DNA of 64,000 bases from Pterois miles. Taxonomy: Eukaryota; Chordata; Actinopteri; Perciformes; Scorpaenidae. A program made the translations under genes and the position numbers. Below the pieces are notes generated by a model. The model was given only the letters and a program-made list of their open reading frames with translations, was not told where the DNA came from and did no database searches. Below, piece after piece: positions 11,801-22,368 of this stretch (position 1 is its first letter; each line of letters starts with the position of its first letter). Location of the stretch: contig CAMQGK010000463.1 in assembly GCA_947000775.1 (NCBI GenBank), forward strand, positions 4,033,501-4,097,500, read 5' to 3'.

Positions 11801-14800
11801 AAAACACATTATCATATTTACCTACACTGACTAGGGCTGCATTATTTTAAAAAACATTTAATTGTGATTATTTTGACTAATATTGCAATAGCAGTATGTT
11901 TTGTGATAATAGTCTGACAATTTTTACATTATTGTCATTTTTATTCAAACATATTGTATATTTAAATGATTATGATGTGATTCTTTCTGGGATCTGTACC
12001 AACGAAAGATGTTTTCTTTAGTCTGTAGAATATGAAGTTTAGGCCAGGACGTCTCTGCAGCATGACAATATTCAATTTAACATTATACTTTTTGATTTTA
12101 TAAATGCAAGTCCATATCTTTAACACATATTGTGCCTCCTTCTGACCATATTGTTATTTTGATAAAATTTCCATTCCACATACAACCATCGCTTGTAATT
12201 TCCAGTCATAATAATTCCTTTGAAATATGAAAAAAGCTTTAAAAAGTCAACATTTTGTAGTTGTAAAGCATAGTTGACATCGAGTGCCTTTTACAGTAGT
12301 TACTGTAAGAATAGGTCAAGTAAAATCGCAGTTTATCAGCTAAAATCTTGATCCAAGGTAAACATGTTGTTGACTAACTTGAATTTTGCTCAATGTCTTG
12401 AAATGACTGCAGAGCACTACAGGCCTTTTGGTTGGTTGCTTGTATTTATGGTGATCAAACACTTAGTTCAAGCCATGCTGATTAACTAGGGATGCTAATT
12501 AAAAAAAAAAAAAATTTAACTGATAACCGACCCTCTTTTCTGATTATTAACTGTTAACCGACAACATTAGTGTGTCTCATGTAGCGGTACGCCAGCTTCA
12601 GTGCATGAGCACAAAAGACAAGTGAACGTTCAGTTCACCCGTCCAAGAGAGTTACTGTAGCTTAGTTTAGCTGGTTGTCAGCTGTGTGTCTGCCCGGCAT
12701 AACGATACTCTGTCGCCCAGCGTAACTTTAGCGATTGTTCCACAAACTGTTTGCGTGCTTGTGCTACGTTAGCAGCACCACATAGCAACACATAGTCTGT
12801 CAGCACGGCATAACTTTAGTAAGTGTCCAACCGCGTGTGTGTGGCGGCGTTCAGTGTTAGGTTGTTATTGGTGTTATAGCTGTGAATGTAGCTATAGGGG
12901 ACAGTGTGTGTACAGTTTGTTGGTGAATAAATGCTACGAAGCTACAGCTCCTCCGCTCTGTGCTCCACTCAAGACCGGAGCCAGCTTCCTTTATCTTGCA
13001 ACGTCGCCTCAGACTGTCTTAAGGTGGACCAGCTTTTCTCCTTAAACTGACAAGCCACTCCTCTGAGTTTTGCTCAGCTTTTTAATTAATTATTATTTCT
13101 TTTAACCCTTTAACTGATAGCGTTAATCAGTTAAAATGCTTAATGACGGTTAATTATTGATATCCCTATGAGTAACGGTATAATATAAACATACAAATGC
13201 AAGTATTTCTCTGCTTTGACCTTTCTCTTTGTCTTCTGCCGGCATCATCACCCGCAGGATGGGATTGTCAATCCTACGATCAGAAAGGACATGAAGGGCT
13301 CTCAGAAGCTTTACTGCTGTCCAGTTGAAGGTTGTCCCAGGGGGCCTAACAGACCCTTCTCCCAGTTCTCCCTAGTTAAACAAGTAAGCCTTTCCTCCAG
13401 CGATCTGTATTCCTATCCATGCGATCAGTGGAATAAAATTATGAGGTCTCAGTTCGGGGGAAGAGCTCCTAATGTATTTCTCAGTGCCAAATATGAGAAA
13501 AATCAATGAAGATTGATGTAATAGGTGCATGTGTACCCACATACTTTTCTACTACCATGTGTTGATAAATATTAAATACTGTTTGCATTATTTATTAGCA
13601 CACTTGTACTTAATTAAATCCTCAAGTAAAAAAGTTTAAAGCAGCTGTTTGCGATGTATTCTTTGCTCTTTGACCCGTTTCATTGTAGCACTTCATGAAG
13701 ATGCATGCAGAGAAGAAACACAAGTGCTTCAAGTGCAACAATGGCTACAGCATAGAGTGGGACCTAAAGAGGCACATAGAGGACTGTGGAAAGACCTACC
13801 AATGCACATGTGGCTGCCCCTATGCTAGCAGGGCTGCTCTACTCGGGCATATCTACAGGACAGGTCACGAGATTCCTACAGAGCACAGGCATGTACAGTA
13901 CCTGCATAGCCCAGAGTGATTTGCATTGAAGCTTTGCTTTAGATTTGGCTAAAGATTAATTTGGCTGGCTTTTCTCTGTATCTGTTTTGTTTCTTTACAG
14001 AATTCCTCCTGTAAAAAAGCGAAAGATGGACAAACTGTTAAGTGGTTCTGAAAAGGTTAAGACCAATGAGTCAGCCTGTCAGATCATGACTGCTAGTAAA
14101 GAGCTGGCAGAGAGCGCTCTCCCTTCTGATACAGCTGTTCATCTCTCAGACTCAGTGAATCAGAACTCCAACCCCCGCAAGAGCCTCCCGAAGTTGCTCC
14201 TACCGAAGCCTAAGATGGCATTGGTCAGTGTTCCTGTGATGCAGTTGGCCCACCTGCCCGTCCTCCTTCCATCTACAGAAAGCGGGGCTCTGAGGTCTGT
14301 AGTGCTGGCAGTAGACAGCCAAGGCTCTGTCAGTACCCTTCACCTCCTGCCGCAAGGAGCTGTGGTACCACAACTTGATGCTAAGAGTTTGTGCTTCAAG
14401 GATAGCATGCCTAGTTCCCGCTCTACCGTGGGGCCCATTAGCACCGGGGTGCAGGTCAGTCTGGACATTGCAGGCACAGATGACTCAGCCAACCTGGCAG
14501 GACAACGGGGAAGAAGCACCTCCACCAACATTCAGACGGACAAATCATACTTGTCAAAAATGCCCACAGGCATGGGGGTCGGGGAGGGAATGGCATTGTG
14601 CTCTGTGGGTGAGTCCTCTGTGTCGTCTTGCTCCCAAACCGACATCAGCGTGAGCGCGCAAGTCCTCCTTCCAGTCAGTGTTGAAACCCAGACATTCTCC
14701 TCCCGGGCCAAAGCCACATCCTCTATTGGAGCTCAGACAGACAGCCAGTGCATGAGCCAAATTCCTTGCTCCTACTCATCTGTGCCCCCATACAAAACCA

Positions 14801-15750
14801 GGCAGACACAGACACAATCAGAGGAGAAGGCTCAGGACCAGGCTATCATGTGCTCTGACCTATTCGACAGTGTCTCCACTCAGACCGCTCTGGCAATAGA
14901 TGACACCCTAGCCGCTGCAGGAAGCAGTATATATGAGGACTCAAAGTCAGCTGGTGGTATGTGTTTTGGGGTGCAGACAGATGAGCTCAACTCAAACAAC
15001 ATGGCAGATAACCAGACCCAAACAATGACCTTGTTAAATGACCTAGAAAATATTCTGTCTGACAGCATGTCCGGCCACCAGGTGCTCACAGAGGCCTCTG
15101 CAGGCTGTGGGTCAGGTCTGGGATCTGTTCCGGAGCAACACAATGGCATTGATTTTGACTTTGAAGACTTTCTCAATGCTGTGCACATCCAGACACAGAC
15201 AGAGGAGAGTGAGCTGGGAGGACTGGGCGGCGACACACCGCTGGAGTCTCTGGACATCCAGACCCAGACAGACTTCCTCCTGATGGATGAACTGGACCAA
15301 AGTGAAGGACCAAATCGAACCCAGGCCAGCGACCTGGAGCTATTTGATATTCAAACTCAGACTGATCTTAATTTCCTGCTGAGCGCCGGAAGCCACATGC
15401 CCCTGAGCAGCATCCTACGACATTCAAGCTTTTCTATGAGCACCGAGTCTTCGGACACAGAAACACAGACTGATCTCCCTTCATTTGCCACAGGTCTCTC
15501 TGCTCACACTCCTGTGAGTCAGAATGAGCATGCAAGGCTGCTGAACAGCACAGAGACACAGACTGTGACCAGCCAGGCAGAAGGCCTGGGTCACCTCTTC
15601 CTAACGAGCAACGAAACACAAACGGTCATGGATGACTTCTCGTCAGCCGACCTGGCGTGGAATATGGAGTCTCATTTCAGCTCTGTGGAAACCCAGACAT
15701 GTGAGGAGCTTTGTGCTCTCTTCCAGCACCCTGAGAAACCCAACAGCTGA
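8811..15750 (+). CDS. atmin: ATM interactor (ATMIN/ASCIZ), complete
   Basis: ATMIN is a zinc-finger transcription factor that drives DYNLL1 expression, binds DYNLL1 through TQT motifs and cooperates with ATM. Coding exons are 8811-9041, 13258-13383, 13689-13888 and 14001-15750, giving about 768 residues (human is about 820). The ATG at 8811 (AACATGG) has a good Kozak context; upstream in-frame sequence has only a TTG. C2H2 fingers begin with ILCTVEGCGKILPNTPALNM, then LYCCPVEGCPRGPNRPFSQF, KHKCFKCNNGYSIEWDLKRH and YQCTCGCPYASRAALLGHIY. PPVKKRKM is a probable nuclear localisation signal. The last exon encodes a disordered Ser/Thr-rich tail with 11 TQT motifs, the DYNLL1-binding array, plus variants such as IQTD and SQTD. 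Intron 3 has an unusual donor (see findings). It lies tail-to-tail with the C16orf46-like gene. Confidence 0.95.
9843..10617 (+). mobile_element. Foldback DNA element, copy 1 (atmin intron 1)
   Basis: The ends are inverted: TTTAAACCTGCAGTAGGCAG on the left against TACTGCACCTTTAA on the right. The interior is also inverted, with CTCAAATGTTTTCAGAAACAT on one side and GGAAACATTTGAGG on the other, so most of the element folds on itself. A second copy in reverse orientation lies at 35612-36360. No protein frame is present. Confidence 0.75.
11832..12350 (+). mobile_element. Probable hAT-like remnant, right end unclear
   Basis: Starts TAGGGCTGCATTATTTTAA and continues with AATTGTGATTATTTTGACTA and an ATATTGCAATAG-like core, typical of fish hAT miniatures. 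I do not see a matching right terminus, so the end coordinate is a guess. Confidence 0.4.
12487..13168 (+). mobile_element. hAT-like miniature element (atmin intron 1)
   Basis: Begins TAGGGATGCTAATTAAA and ends TTGATATCCCTA. Flanks are TGATTAAC (12479-12486) and TGAGTAAC (13169-13176), an 8-base duplication with one mismatch. Sub-terminal AACTGATAACCG and CGTTAATCAGTTAAAA extend the inverted character. An internal open frame has no recognised domain. Confidence 0.75.
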
Positions 15751-17900
15751 AGCCCTGTTGGTGAAGCTGCCTGAGCTTTCGCAGTACCGGTTTCTCATGT
15801 CTGCCTGTTCCTGTGAGAGGAATCAGTCGACACTGTCCTCCAGCGGACCACAGTCTTAGCAGTAGGAAGTCTGCGATAATGTCTTTGAACATTCCACTGG
15901 AGACATCATGTCCAGAGCCTTTCCAGATTTATATCCTGACAGCTCTGCTGCACTTTATTAGCTCAACGGGCATGATTTATCAGCTCCTGTGACAGTTTAC
16001 ATATTTATTTGCACATAAAGTAATATATTGTATGTGTCTTGTCCGTTTACTTCTATATATTTCAGTGTGTAACCACTGTTTGGTCTTAACAAGCAGTTTA
16101 AAAACAGCTCGACATTTCACCAATGTTAGATCTGCACCTAAAAGGGATGACATCTTTATCTGTGCGTGGCTGTGAAGAAAAGGCTTATACTATTGTTACC
16201 CTGTATGACAGCTCTCAGATATGCATATGCTGCATGAAAACGTCATCTCAGCTGTACAGAAAACAACAGCGTGCGTTCAGTGTACGTTTATGTTTGGAAA
16301 TGTGCATGAATGCCTTCATGTGGTCAGCAGCACAGAAACATTTCTATTCTCTGCTTGTGCATCTAATGGCTGCCTCGTTGTTGTGTTGTCAGCGGCAGAA
16401 AGACTATAAACTCTGAGTTACATCCTGCAAGCTTAGCAGCCAGTGAATCTGCATTATGTTTTCCAAAATAAAACTCTATAAAGCCTTCAACAGTGAACAA
16501 AGCATTGCTCAAAGCTGTTAAGATGCATCTCTGAAACATACCATTGCTCATACAAACGTGGCACAAGTAAAATTGTTGGTTTTGTCAGGTGTTGCACACC
16601 TTTCATTGAAATGTGATTTGTGAAGTTTGATATTGTGTAAACATTTTTTTTTTTTTTTTTTTTAGCTAAGCAGTCAGTGGAAGTCCGTAAGCAGACTAGG
16701 CTGTCATTGTCTTTGACTTATTCATTAGCTGTGTGCAAGTGTATACAGTAGCAGTTGTCTGTGCTGAAGTGATCCACTAATGTTACTGTACAGAACCACA
16801 TTAGCACAGAGCTATTGTACATATTCACCGCCTGATTTTGACTGAAAGGAGTCCTGTTGCATATCTTCCGTTAAAATTTACTACCTGTAACAATTGGATG
16901 TGTTATTTTAATTCATTAAAAACATTTTTTTATCTGTTCTGCAAGCGACTAAACTTAATGTTTTAATTTCATGATACTGTTGCACCTAGTTACCTCATTA
17001 AGCACAGGCACCACGCACAGACTGTGTTCTACTTGGGAACGTAGAGCTATAGGCCTTGATTATTTATTATTATTCATTTTGTTACGTTGGTGCCTTAACC
17101 CAAGTATTAGCTTTAGTTCTGTTGGAGACAAGTCGCTGTCTTTAAAATAATTTTCAGTATTACACTAGAGTATGTTTTGGAAAATGAACAAACACTGAAA
17201 AATAGTCATCGTCCTTTCATCGTTTGCATGTTTAATCCATTCTGCATTGGTATTTTCATCATGTTTGCATGAATTATTGGACTGTCCCTTATCGGTCTTT
17301 GTAGTTTCTATGGAAAGACTTATGTTCTGTCACATGAAATAATGCTATGCAGCATTTTATTGAAGAGAACTGGTTTGATGCCATCTCACTATTTTTATTG
17401 ACGAGTGGTTAATGCTGTTACACTTTATAGATACTTGTAGAAACTGAAGAATGTATAGAAAGTGACACTGTGCCCAAGTATAACACGCTCTATTTTTTTT
17501 CACCATACCCAAACAGTTTAAAGATACTTTCCCTGTGTTAATAAGGATTTTGACTTTTATGTTAAATTTCAACATTTCTTGTATTGAGATTAGTACTTCT
17601 AGTTTGTGGATCTTGAAATGAAATGCAGCGTTCTAGCTCCTCCCTGGTGCTTTAGTGGCACAGGGAAATGCCTTGCTTTAAACAGAACTATGTAGAAGCC
17701 TTGTCAGTCTGGAGTGTCAGTTACAGTGCTTTATTTTCTCTGTAGGGAGTGCATGCAGATATTTTCCCAGCACAAAATATTTGTTTTGGCAGAATTTGAT
17801 GTCCTGTTGCCTATATGTGTAGAGTTAATGGTTGCCTTGATTAATTGTTGAAGCTACACACTACAGATGTTCTTAATAAACTGCTGGAAAGTGTATATTG
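15751..17900 (+). other. Probable atmin 3' UTR
   Basis: No coding frame continues after the atmin stop. AATAAA hexamers occur at 16467-16472 and 17875-17880; the second is followed by a T/G-rich stretch (GTGTATATTGTGCTCCTTGT) and is the better cleavage site. A T-run lies near 16645-16663. The UTR extent is inferred from these signals. Confidence 0.5.
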
Positions 17901-19131
17901 TGCTCCTTGTCACTTTATTATAGAACAAAGGAGGAAGATAAAACATTGTGCTCAATCAATACAAAAAAAGAGTGCAGCCAGGCATGCGTGAAACCACAAA
18001 CGGTGTCCGCAAAGTATAGAAAGCATTCACACACCCAAATCAGCCAACTTGCTCCTTTAACTCGGCTCTCAGTTCAGCATACTGGAATAAAATGCACATG
18101 ATGTTTTGATGATGCATTCTTCAATGTGCAGTGTATTTTATTCTCCTGTACTAAGCTTAGAAAATGAGCTGAATTAAATGAGATTTGGGTGAGTGGACTC
18201 TTTACCTTTTATGCTTGAACAACATAAAACTGTATGATATTGTCTTTCATCTTTTCACCTTGATGCAGCAGCATCTTATTGAATATAGACATGCTCAATC
18301 CTGGCTTGTGTTGGATATAGCAAATCAGGTTGAAGTCAGCATTTTATTTTACCTGCACATTTAGGTAAGACATTTTTTGTCTACTTAGGTTAACACTGCA
18401 GCTCTGCTGATGATAGAATAATCCCGCTAAGCTGATCATTTGTTTTTCATTGTACAGGGCAGCTAAACAACACAGAGGTAGTATAATAAAACATCAAGTA
18501 ACAAGATCATCCAAGCTGTAATGTAATTGGCTGGCCTTTGGAGACAACATGACATACAGTATGATTAGGGACTGATAAGCCTTGTACACTGCATAACCCA
18601 TACCCCATCCATCACCTGCTGATTGGTATAAAACTAAAGTTATATGCAATTACATTTGTTAGAGCAGTAGTTTGGCAACGGTTTATATCATTGTCACAGG
18701 CTACACACAGCTGTAGCTTGTGGCTGAGGTTTAAACAGTAGACAGTGTGAGGCAGGCACACTGCCATGCTTCTTATGAGGTAGTTGCACCGTTGCTAGGT
18801 AACTAGAACAGCTGAAAAAGCACTCGTGGGAACGGATGAGAACAAAACACAGGCCCAAATGACATAACATTTCAGTGTTCTGTTCACTGGACTGTTATTG
18901 TTACGGCTGGTATGTTCTGAAATGTTTTGCTGTTAACTGACTGAACACTAAACCAGATGAATTACCTCTGTAATTAGTTACCTTTATGTTTCATACCTTG
19001 ATTTATTTCTCCAACTAACTATTTTGATGGAAAATAAATAGTATGATGTGGTGAGTCGGAAGCATGTTAGATACCAAATCAGATGAAACAGGTTGTTTTT
19101 ACTTAGTTGAACCTGAGAAAATGATTGCATA
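17901..19131. other. Spacer between convergent genes
   Basis: Separates the 3' ends of atmin and the C16orf46-like gene. On the minus strand AATAAA at 19002-19007, about 125 bases beyond the C16orf46-like stop, is a plausible poly(A) signal for that gene. I see no exon, RNA gene or clear transposon here. Confidence 0.45.
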
Positions 19132-21341
19132 CTACATACACACAGTGTTGCTGGGGTACATGTGGACTGGTGCACCTGCTGCAGTGCTGGGGTGGAGGGC
19201 CTGGGTGAGGCTCTTGTCCACGGAGTAGCTGGTCCGGTGCACTGTGTCAGGTTTTACTTGATCCCTCCTGGGGATAGAAACACTCACAGCAGAGAACAAG
19301 TGGGGGTTGTACTGACAGGTCCAATACTTGGAGGTCTGGGCTGCAGAGGAAGTGGGAAGCTCTGCGTGAGCAATATGGTCCACTCTTGTTCCTCTTGTCC
19401 AGCTCTTCTTATCAAACACAAAACAGTTCTCCTCTATGCTTCCTCCCTCTGGAGCCTTCTTGCCACTGCAGAGTTGGTCGCTGACGTTCTGGGGATTCAG
19501 ATGTGGTGATTTAATGGGTGGTAAAAATGTGAAGTTTTTAATGGGAACCACTGTATTATTGGGCCTCTGTTTCTGAGGCTTTGCAGGCCTGTTCAGGTAT
19601 TTTGAAGGGAGATGGTGAGGCTGCAGAGGGGTCTCTTCCCCTGACGTGGTTTTCTGCATAGCATTGAGGACAGGCCATTCTGCAGCCACAGCAGTGGTTC
19701 TGCAGGATCCCATGTGCTGGTTTAATGAAATGGATTTCTTAAAGCTGTTATGCGGGCCCACATGAGACTCACAGTGTTGCTCTGCAATGCTGGCTGAACT
19801 GTCTGCATCAGGGATTGCTGGGTCAACAGATAAGGGAGTCAGTTTGTCAGCCTCCTTATGCTTTGGTTTTCTGTGCCTTTTCAGAGGCAAAAGTATGCAG
19901 CTCATTGGAGCAACTCTGGTCCAACCGTGAACCTGTTGAAAATGAAATATAATATTAAATGTGAATAGAACTGTTTTGATATGTTTTAACTAGGGCTGTC
20001 AAAGTTAATGCGATAATAAAACATTAACGCAAATTTGTTTTAACAGCACTAGTTTCTTTAACACATTGACGCAACTTGCCATTTTTAATTAACCTCTTAA
20101 AATCCATCGGGCCTGGTCGCTATTTGATCTTTCAGAGGTTGCGGCAGATTCGAGCAGGTTTTAATGCTAGAGTGAAGATCCTGGCATCGTATGAAACTAG
20201 AAAACCTAAGGAATCAGTTGGTACTAATTATGCTACACTAGCTTGTTGTGAAGACACTAAATAGTCTAACGTTCTATTATGCATCCATCTGCAACCGCTT
20301 ATAGGGTCACGGGGGGGTGGAGTGGATCCCAATTAGCATTGGGCAAAGGCGGGGTACACCCTGGACAGGTCACAATCCATCACAGTGCACATAGAGACAG
20401 ACAACCATTCATGCTCACATTCACACCTACGGGCAATTTAGAGTCGTCAATCAACCTGCATATCTTTGGACTGTGGGAAGAAGCTGGAAAACCCACACGG
20501 GGATAACATGTAAACTACACACAGAAGGCGCCTAACGTTCCAAACTAAATTTTGTGGAGGAAAAACTGCCATGGCCATTTTCAAAGGGGTCCCTTGACCT
20601 CTGACCTCAAGATATGTGAATGAAAATGGGTTCTCTGGGTACCCACGAGTCTCCCTTTTACAGACATGCCCACTTTATGATAATCACATGCAGTTTGGAT
20701 CAAGTCATAGTCAGGTCAGCACACTGACAGCTGTTGTTGCCTGTTGGACTGCAGTTTGCCATGTCATGATTTGAGCATATTTTCTATGATAAATGCAGCA
20801 CCTGTGAGGGTTTCTGGACACTATACAGCCATACATTTGCATATAGCAGCATATTTGCCCACTTCCATGTTGATAAGAGTATTAAATACTTGACAAATCT
20901 CTCTTTTAAGGTACATTTTCAACAGCTAAAAAATGTGCAGTTATCTTATGATTAATTGATTGATAGCCCTACTTTATAGATAAGGGTTATGTTATGTAAG
21001 CAGATATTTTATACATCTGGTCTTCTCATTTCAAACTAATTTTGACTCCAGACTGTGATATAAGACACTGTTGGTACTTCACTAAATGAGATACAGGCAG
21101 GCAGTAAAAGAGGTTTGCAGTAAGGAGATGTTCATTCACTTACAGCTTCTTCCCAGCCAGAGTAACAGTGATACTCATACGGCTCCAGTCCTTTCATGAA
21201 GTCCTCCTCGCTGATCTCTAGCAGGGCATCAACATGTCTCGTCTCTGGTGTCTGCTCCCCCGCTGCCTCCTCCTCCTGTGCTGGAAGCTCCTGGTCTGAT
21301 CCATTCACAGCTGAGTGATCCACTTCTTTAAAGGTCGCCAT
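19132..21341 (-). CDS. C16orf46-like uncharacterised protein, two exons
   Basis: Two coding exons on the minus strand, 21144-21341 and 19132-19932, give 332 residues. The donor GCT|GTAAGT and acceptor TTTCAACAG|GTTC are clean and the intron is phase 0. Across the junction the protein reads GWEEAVHGWTRVAPMSCI, closely matching GWEEAVQGWGRTSPAACI of human C16orf46. An acidic N-terminus (residues 1-55) precedes it and a basic KRHRKPKHKE follows. The rest is low-complexity and polar, with no membrane segment or known domain. The function is unknown. Position next to atmin and opposite in strand matches the human arrangement, which supports orthology. A hAT element carrying a SINE sits in the intron. 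Confidence 0.82.
19991..20971 (+). mobile_element. hAT-type element in C16orf46-like intron, interrupted by a SINE
   Basis: Starts TAGGGCTGTCAAAG and ends TTGATAGCCCTA. It is the same family as 815-1490 in the opposite direction. Removing the SINE (20275-20531 plus one 9-base duplication) leaves about 715 bases, close to the other copy. Flanks show no convincing duplication. Its interior (TTTCAGAGGTTG, ATCGTATGAAACTAG, CCATGGCCATTTTCAAA) is also shared with 45891-46467. Confidence 0.75.
20275..20531 (-). mobile_element. 5'-truncated type-2 SINE nested in a hAT element
   Basis: Shares body and GGAT-type end with the SINE at 7145-7523 (CCTGGACAGGTC, AGACAACCATTCA, TTTGGACTGTGGGA) but lacks the tRNA-like head. 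CTAACGTTC at 20266-20274 and 20532-20540 is a 9-base target duplication, so truncation occurred at insertion. Confidence 0.88.
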
Positions 21342-22368
21342 TAGGTAGTTAGGTCATAGCTTCATGGTGAAATCTACCAGGATGAAAAAGGATATACCCA
21401 AATGACCTGTAAAATTCAACTTACACAAGTAGTTTTGTTTCAAACTTAACACCAGACTTCCCCCACCGAGAGGAAGCGGTAGCATTTTAAATGGGTTAAC
21501 TACCAGAGAGCGCCATTCACAAACTGCTGCTGTTGCTGTTAACCAAACACCAGTGTAGAAGCGCTGAATGCCTTTAGAGACTGGTCGACGCCGTCGTCAA
21601 GGCAACCCGTAGAGGCTGCACCGGGAAGATGTGACGTAGAGAAAAGGGGAGGGGTGAATGAGTAGCGACGCTGCCTCAGCTCAGCCTGCTCCACATGAAT
21701 TATTACATCTCTGTTATGTAATGTCTTATCATAGACTGTACCTCCCCGGTAATCCGGTGGTGCACGTAATAAAATACAGGAAACAGAACAGAATAGACAC
21801 TTACGACTGGAAACCGTTGTCGCCACGTAACAGAAATTGACATATATTCAATTAAAGTGCATTTAAAATCAGTTTATTTCTTTCCCCGAGCACTATCGGG
21901 TCATTAAGTGTATGTGGTAATGAAAGTTTGAAAATGGGGAAGTCAACCGGTGTATCACTTGGGAAGGAGGAAACCATTTTGGTTTGTTGCGACGTTCATT
22001 TCTGCACGTAGACCTGGACGTCAGCTGAGAGAGGACTGCAGTTTCACTACATGAAAACGGAAATGAGGAATGGTTGCTGCCAACAGGAAAGTATTCTCGT
22101 TTTGTTCTTTTCCAATGAACACACTGGGATGTATATTTCACACACCGATATTTAAAGTGACTGATCTGCAGGAGCAAACGCGCACTTTGCTGCACATCAA
22201 CGGCTTGGTTTATTGGTCCAGAGCTGCTCTGTGTCAGCCGCTGACGCAGCCGGAGCACCTATCCGGGAGGGGGACACTGACACCTGACGGCTCCATCTCT
22301 CCACGCCGGTCTTTCCCATCACGAGTCACGACCACTTGGGCTCTGCAGTGCAGGAACTGCTGCATTTT
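21342..22368. promoter_or_regulatory. Head-to-head intergenic promoter region
   Basis: About 1 kb separates the ATG codons of the C16orf46-like gene (-) and the ppp1r3-like gene (+). GTCGTCAAGGCAAC (21593-21606) resembles an RFX X-box, and TGACGTAG (21632-21639) a CRE half site. The part nearer ppp1r3 (22180-22340) is GC-richer. In-frame TGA at 22285 shows the ppp1r3 frame does not begin earlier. Exact transcription starts cannot be read. Confidence 0.5.

Noticed and set aside
14340..15300. Minus-strand and overlapping plus frames inside atmin exon 4
   Set aside because: They are shadow frames of a long GC-balanced coding exon; the atmin frame has clear homology and the others none.
22336..22368. 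N-terminal extension of the ppp1r3-like protein
   Set aside because: It also begins with TTG; the first ATG after the in-frame stop at 22285 is 22369.
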